A stretch of DNA of 64,000 bases from the NCBI RefSeq assembly GCF_004337475.1, contig NZ_SJZJ01000007.1, forward strand, positions 1 through 64,000, read 5' to 3'. Position numbers and translations under genes: made by a program. Numbering within the stretch: the stretch's first letter is position 1; the number at the start of each line of letters is the position of its first letter. Under the pieces are notes generated by a model. That model had not been told where the DNA came from. It did no database searches and saw only the letters and a program-made list of their open reading frames with translations. Positions 8,915-18,864 of the stretch are shown one piece after another. Origin of the DNA: Nocardioides jejuensis. GTDB lineage: Bacteria; Actinomycetota; Actinomycetes; Propionibacteriales; Nocardioidaceae.

Positions 8915-10291
8915 TCAGTCCGGCGAGACCTTGCCCGGCACCCGCAGCGTGAGCATGGCGCCGCCGCCGGGTGCGCGGCCGGCCTCGACCCGACCGGAGT
9001 GCCGCACCGCGATCTGGTGCACGATCGACAGGCCCAGCCCTGAGCCGGGCATGCCGCGCGACTCGGGCGAGCGCCAGAAGCGGTCGAAGACGTGGGGCAG
9101 GTCCTCGTCGGAGATGCCGGGACCTTCGTCGACGACGCGCAGGACGCCGGCCGACAGCGTCACGGTGACGGTGCCGCCGGAGGGCGACCACTTCGCGGCG
9201 TTGTCGAGCAGGTTGAGGACGGCGCGTTCGAGCGCGGCCGCTTCGCCCGTGACCCACCACTGGTCGGTGTCGACCTCGAAGTGCACCTCGGGCGCACGTC
9301 GACGGACGCGGACGAGGGCGCGGGCGACGACCTCGGCGATGTCGACCGGCTCGACGACATGGGTGAGCGACTCCTCGCGGCCGAGCTCGACCAGGTCGCC
9401 GATGAGCGTCGTCAGCTCCTCGATCTGCGCCTGGACGTCGGCGAGCAGCTCTTTGCGCGCGTCCGGCGGAATCTCGAGTCCGCCGGAGGTGGCCTGCTCG
9501 AGCAGGTCGAGGTTGGTGCGCAGCGAGGTGAGCGGCGTACGCAGCTCGTGGCCGGCGTCGGCGACCAGCTGCCGCTGCCGGTCGCGCGAGGCGGCGAGCG
9601 CCGTCAGCATCTGGTTGAACGCCGTCGCGAGGCGCGCGATCTCGTCGTTGCTGCCGGGCGCCTCGATCGGGCGCAGGTCCTCGGTGCGCGCGATGTCTTC
9701 CGCGGCGCGGGTGAGTCGGCGTACGGGGCGGAGGCCGGAGCGGGCGACCGCCCATCCGGCGAGGCCGGCGCCGACGACGCCGGCGCCACCGAGCAGCAAC
9801 ATGACCAGACCGAGCCGCTTCAGCACGCGCTCCTGCGGGGCGAGCGACTGCACGATCACGATCGCGCGCCCGTTGTCGCCCTCCATCGGCCAGGTCACGG
9901 CGCGGTAGCGGGCGCCGTCCTGGGTGATCGTGCGGATCGCCTGGTCGCTGCGGCCGGCCGCGACGTCGATCTCCGGCGTGCCGAAGTTGGGGGAGCCCGC
10001 GCGGTCGGCAGACCAGACGAGGCCGTCCGAGGTGACCTCGAAGAGGCGGAAGTCGGAGGCGCCCAGCAGCCAGTTCGGCACGTTGTACGAGGTCCCGCCG
10101 ACCTCGGATTCGCGGACGGTCGCCGCGACGGCCTTCGCGCGGTCGACGAGGGAGGCGTCCAGTGACGCCTGCGTCTGCAGACGGACCGTCATGAACGCGC
10201 CGAAGGCGACCAGCGCGATCGCGACGGCGACCGCCATCGTGGTCAGCATGGTGACGCGGCTGGCCAGGCTCCGGCGGTAGCGAGCCTTCAC
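8915..10291 (-). CDS. Sensor histidine kinase (HAMP, HisKA, HATPase)
   Basis: 458 aa, MprB/EnvZ-like topology. A first membrane helix lies at about 12-35, an extracytoplasmic sensor region at 36-150 and a second helix at 158-180. Then come HAMP, the phosphoacceptor in AGHELRTPL near 250 and an ATPase domain with [11 protein letters not shown], the DEGPGI G1 box and GSGLGLSI. It autophosphorylates and passes the phosphate to the regulator just upstream. The GTG start overlaps that gene's stop, so the two proteins are translationally coupled. The stimulus is unknown; envelope stress is the usual role of this class. Confidence 0.9.
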   Translation of the reverse strand: MKARYRRSLASRVTMLTTMAVAVAIALVAFGAFMTVRLQTQASLDASLVDRAKAVAATVRESEVGGTSYNVPNWLLGASDFRLFEVTSDGLVWSADRAGSPNFGTPEIDVAAGRSDQAIRTITQDGARYRAVTWPMEGDNGRAIVIVQSLAPQERVLKRLGLVMLLLGGAGVVGAGLAGWAVARSGLRPVRRLTRAAEDIARTEDLRPIEAPGSNDEIARLATAFNQMLTALAASRDRQRQLVADAGHELRTPLTSLRTNLDLLEQATSGGLEIPPDARKELLADVQAQIEELTTLIGDLVELGREESLTHVVEPVDIAEVVARALVRVRRRAPEVHFEVDTDQWWVTGEAAALERAVLNLLDNAAKWSPSGGTVTVTLSAGVLRVVDEGPGISDEDLPHVFDRFWRSPESRGMPGSGLGLSIVHQIAVRHSGRVEAGRAPGGGAMLTLRVPGKVSPD

Positions 10292-11004
10292 GGCCCCTCG
10301 CGCAGCACGTAGCCGACACCACGCACGGTGTGGATCAGCCGCTGCTCGCCCTCGGCCTCGGTCTTGCGACGCAGGTAGCCGACGTAGACCTCGAGCGAGT
10401 TGGCGGTCGTCGGGAAGTCATAGCCCCAGACCTCCTCGAGGATGAACGCCCGCTCCAGCACGCGACGCGGGCGGCGGAGGAACATCTCGAGCAGGGCGAA
10501 CTCCGTGCGGGTCAGCTCCATCCGCCGGTCACCGCGGCGCACCTCGCGCGAGGCGAGCTCCATCGTCAGGTCCGCGAAGCCGAGGACCTCGTCGGTGTCC
10601 GTCTCGGCCGGCGCCACGCGGCGCAGAAGCGCGCGCAGCCGCGCGAGCAGCTCCTGCAGGGCGAACGGCTTGGTCAGGTAGTCGTCGGCGCCGGCGTCGA
10701 GGCCGTCGACACGATCACCGATCGCGTCGCGCGCCGTCAGCACCAGGATCGGCACGTCCTGACCGGCCGACCGCAGCGCCCGCGTCGCCTCGATGCCGTC
10801 GAGCCGCGGCATCATCACGTCCATGACGACGACGTCGGGCTTCACGGCGCCGATGCCGGCCAGCGCCTCGGCGCCGTCCGCCGCCATCGAGACCTTGTAG
10901 CCGTTGAACTCGAGGGACCGACGCAGCGACTCACGCACGGCACGGTCGTCGTCGACGACGAGCACGTGGGGCTTGGGAGCGGTCTGGCTGGACGGGGTGG
11001 GCAC
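10288..11004 (-). CDS. OmpR-family response regulator
   Basis: 238 aa. The receiver domain at about 12-125 has the acidic pair in VVDDD, the phosphoacceptor Asp in VVMDVMMP and the KP lysine in YLTKPF. The winged-helix DNA-binding domain at about 145-238 ends in the typical RGVGYVL. It is the first gene of the two-component operon. A GTG start at 11004 is supported by a -10 hexamer 6 nt upstream (11011-11016). It is closest in style to MprA-type regulators, but targets cannot be named. Confidence 0.92.
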   Translation of the reverse strand: MPTPSSQTAPKPHVLVVDDDRAVRESLRRSLEFNGYKVSMAADGAEALAGIGAVKPDVVVMDVMMPRLDGIEATRALRSAGQDVPILVLTARDAIGDRVDGLDAGADDYLTKPFALQELLARLRALLRRVAPAETDTDEVLGFADLTMELASREVRRGDRRMELTRTEFALLEMFLRRPRRVLERAFILEEVWGYDFPTTANSLEVYVGYLRRKTEAEGEQRLIHTVRGVGYVLREGP

Positions 11005-11010
11005 GCGCCA

Positions 11011-11016
11011 ACAATG
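11011..11016 (-). promoter_or_regulatory. -10 hexamer of leaderless two-component operon
   Basis: On the minus strand CATTGT lies 6 nt before the GTG at 11004, and no Shine-Dalgarno is present. Confidence 0.45.
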
Positions 11017-11058
11017 CCACCGGTGGCTTAACCGGCGCTGAGAAGTGCTGCGTGCCGG

Positions 11059-11913
11059 TCAGAGGAAGGTGTGGGCGATCCGTGCCGCGCGGTCGCCGTA
11101 GCCGCCGCCGAACATCGCCGCGTGCACGAGCAGCGGGAAGAGCTGGTGGATCCCGACGCGCTCCTCCCAGCCGTCCGCGAGCGGATACACCTCGTCGTAC
11201 GCCGCGAGGACGCGCGGCAGCTGGGGGAGCCCGAAGAGCGCGAGCATCGCGAGGTCGCTCTCGCGGTGACCGCCGTGGGCGGCCGGGTCGACGAGCCAGG
11301 CGCGGCCGTCGAGCCCCCAGACGACGTTGCCGTTCCAGAGGTCGCCGTGGAGCAGCGCGGGCGGTTCCTCCGGCACGAGGTCGCCGAGTCGTCCCGCGAC
11401 CGCGGCAACGACGGCCGCGTCGTCGGGATCGATGGCGCCGCGCTCCAGGGCACGGCGCAGGTAGGGCTGGACGCGGTGGCGGGCGTAGAACTCAGCCCAC
11501 GAGTCAGCCGCCTGGTTGGGCAGCGGGAGCCGGCCGATCCAGCCGTCGGCCTCATCGCCGTACGCCGGACGGGGCTGCTGGTGCACGGCCGCGAGGTCGC
11601 GCCCGAGTCGCTCGGCGGCGTCGACGGTCGGGCGGCCGTGCTCGATCCAGGGCAGGACGAGACAGGCGTCGTCGACGGCGAGCGGCCGCGGGACCGGAGC
11701 TCCGGCATCGGCGAGCTGGGCCAGGCCGCGGGCCTCGCTGGCGAAGAAGCCCGCCGGCGGCGACGGCTGGGACTTGAGCAGGACGACGCGGCCGTCGGCG
11801 AGACGCAGGCGGGTGGCGGCGTTGATGTCGCCGCCGGCCACCGGTGCGGTCGAGACCACCGCCGTGCCGAGCAGCTGCTCGACGCGTCGTGCGATGGCCG
11901 ACTGGCGCGTCAT
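11059..11913 (-). CDS. Fructosamine kinase family protein
   Basis: 284 aa, the usual length for this family. The aminoglycoside phosphotransferase-like kinase fold shows an ATP-binding lysine in VVLLKSQ near 47, the catalytic motif LLHGDLWNGN near 189 and the metal-binding DPAAHGG segment near 211. Family members phosphorylate ketosamines such as fructosamines or ribulosamines on glycated proteins and aid deglycation; small-molecule targets are also possible. The ATG overlaps the stop of the tyrosine phosphatase gene (ATGA), so both lie in one operon. Bacterial ribulosamine kinases are often found next to protein tyrosine phosphatases, which supports a joint deglycation role. Confidence 0.82.
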   Translation of the reverse strand: MTRQSAIARRVEQLLGTAVVSTAPVAGGDINAATRLRLADGRVVLLKSQPSPPAGFFASEARGLAQLADAGAPVPRPLAVDDACLVLPWIEHGRPTVDAAERLGRDLAAVHQQPRPAYGDEADGWIGRLPLPNQAADSWAEFYARHRVQPYLRRALERGAIDPDDAAVVAAVAGRLGDLVPEEPPALLHGDLWNGNVVWGLDGRAWLVDPAAHGGHRESDLAMLALFGLPQLPRVLAAYDEVYPLADGWEERVGIHQLFPLLVHAAMFGGGYGDRAARIAHTFL

Positions 11914-12395
11914 CGCTGGAGCGCCTCCACCAACCGGTCGGCGGTCCGCTCGATCATCTCGAGCACGTCGTCGAAGCCCTGCGGCCCGCCGTAGTACGGA
12001 TCGGGGACGTCGCCCTCTCCCGCCGGATCGAAGGCCCGGAACATCAGCAGGCGCTCGGCCGGCACGCCGAGCGCAGCGAGCTCGCGGTGGTGCGAGGAGT
12101 CCATCGCCAGCACCAGGTCGTACGCCGCCGCGTGGGCGCCGCGGAACTGTTGCGCGCGGTGCCGGGTGGGGTCGTAACCGGCCGCAGTCAGCGTGGCCGC
12201 AGAGCGCTGGTCCATCGGTTCGCCGGTGTGCCAGCCGCCGGTGCCGAAGGAGTCGACGGTGACGTCAAGACCAGCGGCGGCGATCCGGTCGTTGAGCACG
12301 ACGTCGGCGACGGGGGAGCGGCAGATGTTGCCGAGGCAGACCACCACGACCCGGTAGCCCGGGCCCGTCGCGGCGGGCAGCGCCGGCACGCTCAC
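11910..12395 (-). CDS. Low-molecular-weight protein tyrosine phosphatase
   Basis: 161 aa. The P-loop CLGNICRS near residue 18 holds the nucleophilic Cys and Arg of the CX5R(S/T) motif, and the general-acid pair lies in DVPDPYYG near 128. It hydrolyses phosphotyrosine, or acts on sugar-phosphate substrates when paired with a fructosamine kinase. The GTG start at 12395 overlaps the TGA of the upstream membrane-protein gene, and its own stop overlaps the kinase start, so translation of all three is coupled. A second GTG 6 nt inside is possible. Confidence 0.88.
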   Translation of the reverse strand: MSVPALPAATGPGYRVVVVCLGNICRSPVADVVLNDRIAAAGLDVTVDSFGTGGWHTGEPMDQRSAATLTAAGYDPTRHRAQQFRGAHAAAYDLVLAMDSSHHRELAALGVPAERLLMFRAFDPAGEGDVPDPYYGGPQGFDDVLEMIERTADRLVEALQR

Positions 12396-12775
12396 GAGCG
12401 GTCCTTGTCGTCGTCGACGATCGCCCGCGTGAACGAGCCGACGAGCGTGATGATCACGCTGCCGAAGAGCGCCGTCCAGAACCCCTCGACGTGGAAGCCG
12501 ACGTCGAACTGCTCGGCCAGCCAGGAGGTGAGCAGCAGCATCAGGGCGTTGATGACGAGCAGGAAGAGCCCGATCGTCAGGATGATCACGGGGAACGAGA
12601 AGAACTTCACGACCGGCTCGACCAGCGTGGAGACCAAGCCGAGCAGCACCGCCGCGCCGAGCAGCGGCGGCAGCTGGTGCTGCCAGTCGGCACCCTCGAC
12701 GCGGATGCCGTCGAAGAGCCAGGCCGCCACGGCGAGGCCGGCCATGGTGGAGGCGATCCAGATCAGGAGCTTCAC
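12392..12775 (-). CDS. Small four-helix membrane protein, phage-holin 4-2 family (Pfam)
   Basis: 127 aa with four predicted membrane helices at about 3-22, 35-55, 60-80 and 95-118 and a charged tail (DDDKDR). The Pfam family name is historical: these are chromosomal proteins of unknown function, widespread in bacteria, and nothing here suggests phage. The GTG start at 12775 is preferred over longer frames because MKLLIWIAS is the typical opening and a -10 hexamer lies 6 nt upstream. It is the first gene of a three-gene coupled operon with the phosphatase and kinase. Confidence 0.8.
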   Translation of the reverse strand: MKLLIWIASTMAGLAVAAWLFDGIRVEGADWQHQLPPLLGAAVLLGLVSTLVEPVVKFFSFPVIILTIGLFLLVINALMLLLTSWLAEQFDVGFHVEGFWTALFGSVIITLVGSFTRAIVDDDKDRS

Positions 12776-12781
12776 GCCACC

Positions 12782-12787
12782 AGCGTA
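12782..12787 (-). promoter_or_regulatory. -10 hexamer of leaderless holin-phosphatase-kinase operon
   Basis: Minus-strand TACGCT lies 6 nt before the GTG at 12775. Confidence 0.5.
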
Positions 12788-12819
12788 GGACCGGACGGAA
12801 AAGCCGCGCCCGCCCGGCG

Positions 12820-12907
12820 TACGACGAAACCCGGGAATCGACGCACCGAAAGCCGGGTCTGGACGCGCCGAAACCCGGGTCTCGACGTTCCAAGACCCGG
12901 GTTTCGA
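12820..12907. repeat. Four-copy 22-bp tandem repeat with CCCGGG core
   Basis: Four units of exactly 22 bp have cores starting at 12830, 12852, 12874 and 12896. The shared core is CGAAACCCGGGTCTCGA with small changes (the second unit has GCCGGG). The core is nearly palindromic. The array lies between the membrane-protein operon and the 3' end of the surface-protein gene. The same unit, also with 22-bp period, occurs in two copies inside accDA at 23425-23468. Confidence 0.85.
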
Positions 12908-12918
12908 TGGGTGATGCC

Positions 12919-15900
12919 TCACTCCTTCCGGCGGGAGAGGCCGAGCCGGAGACCGAGGGCCAGCAGCAGCCCGCTGATCGCGGCGATCGGTCCGAGGCCC
13001 GCAGGCGCGCCGGTCTGGGGCAGCTCGCCCTTGTGCGGGACCTTGCCCGGCTCGTGGTGGGTCTTCTCCGGCGGAGCCGTGACGGAGGCCCGGACGACCA
13101 CTTCGTTGGAGACGAGGTGGTGCGGCTGGGTCTCGAGCGCCACCGCGGCGAGCGAGCTGAGGCGTCCTGCCGCGGCACCTCCGGCCGGCCGACCGAACGT
13201 CGGAGCGGTCTGCTCGATCGCCTCGTTCCAGTCGAGGAAGCCCTGGTTCCACAGTGTCGCGGTGTAGGTGTCGCCGGGCTGCAGGTTCAGGTCGGCCGGC
13301 TCCTCCGGGAACTGGACCTCCATGACCGCCGCGCCGCCCTCGGTGACGCCGTTGCCGGGCGTCAGGTCACCGACGTCGAAGGTCACGAGCTGCGTGACCG
13401 GGTCGACCGACACCGTGCAGGTCAGGCCGTCCTCGCACGTCGCGCTGTCGGGGACCAGTGTTCCCTTGACCGTCGAGGTGGTGTCCTCGGGGTTGTAGCC
13501 GGGGACGTAGTCGGTCACGCGGACGTCGTGGAAGTTCTTCGGTCCGGTCGCGCTGACCCGGACGACGTACCGCACGGTGTCGCCGAAGTCGACCACTCCG
13601 TCACTCGGCTCCCAGGCGCCGTTGTGGAACTCGAACTGCTGCTTCGCGACGATCGCCAGCTGGCCCTCGGCGAAGTCCGTCACCACGATCGGGGTCATGT
13701 CGCCACCGGCCACGAAGTTGGACTCGTCGACCTGGATGCCCATGACCGGGTGGTCCGGGAGGTCGTAGTTCGGCGGCGCCGAGGTCTCCACCAGGACGTA
13801 GCAGCCGTGCTGCAGGTCGTGGAAGAGGGCCTGGCCGAGCTCGCTGGTCGTCGCCGTGCCCAGGAGCTTGTCCTCGGACGGCACCGCCACCGGGTCACCG
13901 AACTGGCAGCCGCCCTCCGGGATCGCCCCGGCGTCGTACAGCTGGAACGTCGCGTCGGGGAGGACCTCATCGGACTCCAGGTCGCGCTTCTCGACGACCA
14001 TCGTGGTCACCTGCGGGGTGTCCGTCGTCGTCTCGCACTCGCTGTTGTCGTCGATCCCGCCGGGCACGTCGCCCGGAGGCACGCACTCGCCACCTTCGTC
14101 AGGGACGGGCGTCGAGACGTTGTGCAGGCTGACGCCCCACGCCCCGGCGTTGATCTCGACGACGTACGACACCTCAGTGGTCGCACCGGGCTCGAGGCCG
14201 GTGATCGTCCAGGTGAACGTCGAGCCGTCGAAGTCGAGGGCCGCGTCCTTGCTCACCAGCGTCGCGTTCGCGAAGACCGAGGTCGCGTCGTCGGTGATGA
14301 CCGTGTCGACCAAGGCGTGCTTCGTGTCGTTGTGGACGGTGAGCGTGTACTTCAGGTGCTCACCCGGCTCGGCCAGGTTGTCGCCGTCCCCGGGAGTGGC
14401 GAGCAGCTGCACGGCCTTGTCGAGCGTGTAGTGCGGCGTGAAGTGCTCGGTGTGACCGCAGTCCGCACCCATCGTCTCCTCGCAGGGCACCGGTCCCGGC
14501 GTCACGACGTTGTCGATCTCGGAGTTCCAGGCGTTCTCGCCGACCGTGACCGTGTAGGTCAGGTGCAGCGGGGTGTCGCCCAGCTCGTCGATGTGCCAGG
14601 TGATGACGCCGCCGCTGATGCTCGCGCCGTCGTCAGCCAGACCGCTGACCCAGCTGTCCTCGACCCCGGTGAGGGTGTCGGTGACGTTGAAGTCCTCGAC
14701 CGGGACGCCGTTGCCCACCTTGGTCAGCGTGACGTCGTAGTCGATCTGCTCTCCGGGCGCGACCGTCGCTCCGCTTTCCGGGTCGGAGGTCTTGGAGACC
14801 ATCCACTCGCTCGGGATCGCGTGGTTGACGATGGTGCAGGTGATGTCCTGAGCCAGGCCCACCGAGACCTCACCGGCGGTGACCGCAACGGCGTCGTCGG
14901 ATCCGTCGACACAGCTCCAGCCGGCCTCGTCCTCCATGTACGTCGTCGGGCCGTCCTCGCTGAGGGCGTAGTCACCGACCTTGACGATCGAGGTGGCGGT
15001 GCCGGCACCGGTGACCGGTGCCTGCCCGGCGATGCCGTCCGGCGTCGCCGTCACGGTGAACGCCGAGGCCGGGGTCTCGTCGCCGGTGTTGCCCGGGTCG
15101 ACGACCTTGACCAGCGTCAGCGTCGGCTGGATGGCCGTGTTGGTGATCTGGCAGTGGACCGTCTCGATCGCGGCGAGCTCGACGGTGCCGGACTCGCTCA
15201 CGGGAACGGATCCGTCAGGACCGGTGCAGGACCAGGTGCCGGAGGTGTGGTTCGACGGGCCGTCCTCGTCGAGGGCGTACGTGCCCGCCTTCACCGCACC
15301 GTCCGCGTGGCCGTCGCCCTGGACCGTCGACTGGCCGTCGATGCCCTGCGGCGTACCGCTGAGGTGCCAGGCAGATGCGGCGGTGGTGTCACCGGTCGAG
15401 TTGTGGTCGACGATCTTGTCGAGGATCAGCCGTCCGGGGCTGTCGGAGTTGGTGAACGTACAGGTGACGTGCTCACCCGCAGGCACCTGGACCGACGTCG
15501 CGGGGTCGCCGCCACAGGTCAGGCTGTCGAGGTCATAGCCCGTCGGGCCACCGGTCTCCGAGAGGGCGAACGTCTCCTCCGGGTCGACGTAGATCGTCGT
15601 GCCCGCGGAGCCGGCCACGGCGTGGTCGCCGCTGTCGGGTCCGGTCGCGTGGAGGGTGAAGTCGCCGGCGACGGCGGTGCCGCCGTTCGGGTTCTCCACG
15701 ACCTTCACGAGGGTCAGTTCGCCGGTCGCGTTGTGGACGGTGCAGGTGGCGGTGCGGCCCGCGGCGACGGAGACGTCGTCCCCGGCGAGCGAGGCGTACT
15801 GCGTGCAGTCCCACGGTCCGACCTGGACGTAGCGGCTGTCGGCGTCGTTCTCCGAGAGCGTGTACGCCGCGTCGGCCGTCACCGTGCCTGCCACCGGCGT

Positions 15901-18864
15901 GTTGCCGCTGGAGAAGGCGAGCGAGGAGCCGTCGACCCGCGTCGCGGAGAGGCTCCACGCGCTGGCGCTGGCGTCGCCGTTGTCGACGACCTTGACCAGG
16001 GTCAGGCCGGCGTCACAGGTGACCTCGTTGGTGACGGTGTAGTGGTTCGTGCCACCGAGGACGGTCGTCCCGAAGGGCAGGTCCTCGTTGGCGGAGGAGC
16101 CGTTGATCTCGACCACCGACGCGCCGGTCTCGCGGCACAGGCGGTTGCCGATCGTGACGTCCTCGTCGACCGACACCGGGGCTCCGCGGAGGAAGCCGCC
16201 GATCACGGTGTTCCAGTCCTGGTTGTCGCCGTTGACGGTCAGCTGCGCGCCGAGCTGCAGGTGCGCGGGCTGGGTGCCGTCGATCATCGGCTCGCCGCCG
16301 TTGACGACCCAGTACTTGTCGACCTCGACGGTCGCGGGGACCGCGACGTTCGTGATGGTGCAGGTGACGTGCTGGGCCAGCGCCAGGGTGACCGCGTCAG
16401 CGGTGACCGTGACCGGGTCCTGGTTCTGGTCGGTGCAGGACCAGCCGGCCTCGCTCGGGTCGTAGCCCACCGGGCCCGACTCGCTGAGGTCGTAGGTGCC
16501 GACCTTCACGGTGGCGTCGACCTGCGGGCCGGGGCCACTCACCGGGTCCTGACCGGCGATGCCGTCAGGCGTGGCGGTCAGCGTGAAGGCGCTCGGCTGG
16601 GTCAGGTCACCGGTGTCACCCGGGTCGACGATCTTGACGAGGGTCAGCTGCGGGGCGATCGCGGTGTTGGTGATCGTGCAGGTGACGTCGTCGTCCGGCG
16701 GGACGGTGACCTCGCCGGCGGTGACGGCTACGGCGCCTCCGGAGTCGGAGCAGCTCCAGGTGCCTGCGGTGTGCGTGGTCGGGCCGCTCTCGGAGAGGTC
16801 GTAGGCCCCGGCCTTCGTGGCGCCCGAGACGCCCGTCGTACCGCTGATGGTGGACTGTCCCGCGATGCCGTCCGGCGTCGCGGTCAGCGTCCAGGCCGTG
16901 GCGGGCGTGGTGTCACCGGTGCCGTTGTGGTCGACGACCTTGACCAGCGTGAGGCTGCCCGGGTTGTCGTGGTTGGTGAACGTGCAGGTGCGCGAGTCAC
17001 CCGCAGGCACCTGCACGCTCGTGACCGGTCCGGCACCGCAGTCGATGCCGCTCAGGTCGTACCCGGACGGGCCACCGGTCTCCGACAGGTCGTACGACGC
17101 GCCGGCCGTGACGTTGAAGGAGTGGCCGGCCGTGGAGCCCGGGGTGGTCAGGTCGGCACCGCCGCCGGCGGGGGATGCGACGAGTGTGAAGTCGCCCGGT
17201 ACGGCGGTGCCGCCGTTCGAGTTGTCCACGACCTTCTTGAGGATGAGCTCACCGGCGCAGGTGACCTCGTTGGTGATCGTGGCGTGGTTGGCCCCGCCCG
17301 CGAGCGCGACGCTGTCGGGCAGCGCGGCGTCGGTGGTGGTGCCGTTGACCTCAGTGACGTGACCGTGGGTCGTGCCGGCCCAGTCGCAGAGGTCGTTGCC
17401 GAAGGTGACGCTCTCGTTCAGCGACACGCTCGTGCCGTGCAGGTAGCCACCGAGGACGGTGTCCCAGGGCTTGTTGGTGCCGTCGACGGTGAGCTGGGCG
17501 CCGAGGCCGAGGTTCGCGGGCTCGCTGCCTTCCTGGACGGGCGTGCCGCCGTTGATCACCCAGTACTTGTCGACCTCGATGCTCGAGGTGCGGCTGTTGG
17601 TGAACGTGCAGGTCACGTGCTGGTCGTCGACGAGCGCCACGCTGGCCGAGGTGGCGGTCTTCTGGGCGGCCGCGTCACAGCTGATGTCGGTCAGGGTCCA
17701 TCCGTCAGGAATGTTGAGCTCGCTGACGGTGGTGGTGCCGGGCGGCACGCGGTAGGTGATCGTGTTGGACAGCGTGGAGTCGGAGCCACCGTCGTCGTCG
17801 AGGTCGAACGTCGCGTCGAGGTTGTTCGGCGCCGTGATCCCGAAGTGGAAGTCCTGGGCCGCGTCGGGCTGGGCGTCCTTGACGATGGTGATCAGGCCAG
17901 CGTCGACGGCGGATGCCATCAGCTGGTTGTCGCGGCTACCGCCGTCACAGCCGAATGCTCCACCGGTGCTGACCAGCGAGAAGTGGTACGGCGCGCCGCT
18001 GATCGACCCGGCGCCGCTGTTGGGCCCGTAGTCGAGCTCCGAGGCCACGTGCCCGTCCCAGCGGAGCACCGCGGTGGGGTCGCTGGCATCGGTGATCGTG
18101 AAGGCGATCGTCACCGAGACGGTGTAGGTCGCGCCGGGGCTGTTGGTCGGCGCGGGGCCGTCGAAGTCAGCGGGGTCGGTCGAGCTCGACCACGAGACGC
18201 TGGCGCCGGCGCTGCCCTGGATGGCGAGGTGGTCGACGTAGTCGTAGGCGTACTTGCCGTTCTTGGTGCGGTCGAACGTGAAGCCGATCGTGTAGTTGCC
18301 CGGGACGAGGCCGCCCAGGTCGATCTTCTGCGGGACGAAGTCACCCTCGGCGTAGTCGCTCTTGGTGTCGTTGAGCGCGCCGTTGATCCAGGTGCCGCTC
18401 GCGTCTTCCTTGGTGTTCTGCGTGAAGTCCGTGACGCTGCAGTCAGGGGCCGGCAGCGGGTCGAGCTGCGGAGCAGCCTTCAACGTCGTCTTGGGGCCGC
18501 CGCTGCTGCCACCACCGTTGGTGTCGGGTGCCGTCGTGTCGGGTGCGGGATCGGTGGCCGGAGGTGTCGTGTCCGGTGCGGGCGACTCGGGCGCAGGTGC
18601 CTCCTGAGCCGCCGGGTCAGGGGCAGGCTCCTGGGCCGCCGACGTGTCCGCCGGCGGCTGGTCCGAGGCTGGATCCGGGGGCGGGTCCACCACCTCCGTC
18701 GACACGACCGACGTCGGCGTGGTGGCCGCGTCGTCGGCGTACGCCGGCGCGAGTGTCAGGAACGGCACTGTCAGGAACCCCATCGCCATGGCGAGGGTCG
18801 CCCGGAGCAGGCGTACGACGGGGCGCGCGGACGAGTGGTCCGCGCGCGGAGAGGTGGTGGTCAC
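12919..18864 (-). CDS. Giant LPXTG-anchored surface protein with SpaA/DUF11-like modules
   Basis: 1981 aa. The GTG at 18864 has GGGGGA 5-10 nt upstream. A signal peptide at about 15-45 ends in APAYA, followed by a Pro/Asp/Thr-rich stalk. An N-terminal domain at about 130-300 resembles a prealbumin or choice-of-anchor fold. At least eight CnaB/SpaA-like modules follow, most ending in a TCTFTN or TCTITN strand, with two longer EVDKYWV segments. Two DUF11-like domains and one SpaA domain precede the C-terminus, which has LPQTG, a hydrophobic segment and the tail RRKE, so a sortase should link it to the wall. It is probably an adhesin or pilus-like protein. No sortase gene is nearby. Confidence 0.85.
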   Translation of the reverse strand: MTTTSPRADHSSARPVVRLLRATLAMAMGFLTVPFLTLAPAYADDAATTPTSVVSTEVVDPPPDPASDQPPADTSAAQEPAPDPAAQEAPAPESPAPDTTPPATDPAPDTTAPDTNGGGSSGGPKTTLKAAPQLDPLPAPDCSVTDFTQNTKEDASGTWINGALNDTKSDYAEGDFVPQKIDLGGLVPGNYTIGFTFDRTKNGKYAYDYVDHLAIQGSAGASVSWSSSTDPADFDGPAPTNSPGATYTVSVTIAFTITDASDPTAVLRWDGHVASELDYGPNSGAGSISGAPYHFSLVSTGGAFGCDGGSRDNQLMASAVDAGLITIVKDAQPDAAQDFHFGITAPNNLDATFDLDDDGGSDSTLSNTITYRVPPGTTTVSELNIPDGWTLTDISCDAAAQKTATSASVALVDDQHVTCTFTNSRTSSIEVDKYWVINGGTPVQEGSEPANLGLGAQLTVDGTNKPWDTVLGGYLHGTSVSLNESVTFGNDLCDWAGTTHGHVTEVNGTTTDAALPDSVALAGGANHATITNEVTCAGELILKKVVDNSNGGTAVPGDFTLVASPAGGGADLTTPGSTAGHSFNVTAGASYDLSETGGPSGYDLSGIDCGAGPVTSVQVPAGDSRTCTFTNHDNPGSLTLVKVVDHNGTGDTTPATAWTLTATPDGIAGQSTISGTTGVSGATKAGAYDLSESGPTTHTAGTWSCSDSGGAVAVTAGEVTVPPDDDVTCTITNTAIAPQLTLVKIVDPGDTGDLTQPSAFTLTATPDGIAGQDPVSGPGPQVDATVKVGTYDLSESGPVGYDPSEAGWSCTDQNQDPVTVTADAVTLALAQHVTCTITNVAVPATVEVDKYWVVNGGEPMIDGTQPAHLQLGAQLTVNGDNQDWNTVIGGFLRGAPVSVDEDVTIGNRLCRETGASVVEINGSSANEDLPFGTTVLGGTNHYTVTNEVTCDAGLTLVKVVDNGDASASAWSLSATRVDGSSLAFSSGNTPVAGTVTADAAYTLSENDADSRYVQVGPWDCTQYASLAGDDVSVAAGRTATCTVHNATGELTLVKVVENPNGGTAVAGDFTLHATGPDSGDHAVAGSAGTTIYVDPEETFALSETGGPTGYDLDSLTCGGDPATSVQVPAGEHVTCTFTNSDSPGRLILDKIVDHNSTGDTTAASAWHLSGTPQGIDGQSTVQGDGHADGAVKAGTYALDEDGPSNHTSGTWSCTGPDGSVPVSESGTVELAAIETVHCQITNTAIQPTLTLVKVVDPGNTGDETPASAFTVTATPDGIAGQAPVTGAGTATSIVKVGDYALSEDGPTTYMEDEAGWSCVDGSDDAVAVTAGEVSVGLAQDITCTIVNHAIPSEWMVSKTSDPESGATVAPGEQIDYDVTLTKVGNGVPVEDFNVTDTLTGVEDSWVSGLADDGASISGGVITWHIDELGDTPLHLTYTVTVGENAWNSEIDNVVTPGPVPCEETMGADCGHTEHFTPHYTLDKAVQLLATPGDGDNLAEPGEHLKYTLTVHNDTKHALVDTVITDDATSVFANATLVSKDAALDFDGSTFTWTITGLEPGATTEVSYVVEINAGAWGVSLHNVSTPVPDEGGECVPPGDVPGGIDDNSECETTTDTPQVTTMVVEKRDLESDEVLPDATFQLYDAGAIPEGGCQFGDPVAVPSEDKLLGTATTSELGQALFHDLQHGCYVLVETSAPPNYDLPDHPVMGIQVDESNFVAGGDMTPIVVTDFAEGQLAIVAKQQFEFHNGAWEPSDGVVDFGDTVRYVVRVSATGPKNFHDVRVTDYVPGYNPEDTTSTVKGTLVPDSATCEDGLTCTVSVDPVTQLVTFDVGDLTPGNGVTEGGAAVMEVQFPEEPADLNLQPGDTYTATLWNQGFLDWNEAIEQTAPTFGRPAGGAAAGRLSSLAAVALETQPHHLVSNEVVVRASVTAPPEKTHHEPGKVPHKGELPQTGAPAGLGPIAAISGLLLALGLRLGLSRRKE

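Noticed and set aside
12392..12775. Prophage holin
   Set aside because: No other phage gene is present; the Pfam name covers chromosomal membrane proteins.
12820..12907. CRISPR array
   Set aside because: Units touch each other at 22 bp with no unique spacers, and no cas gene is in the window.
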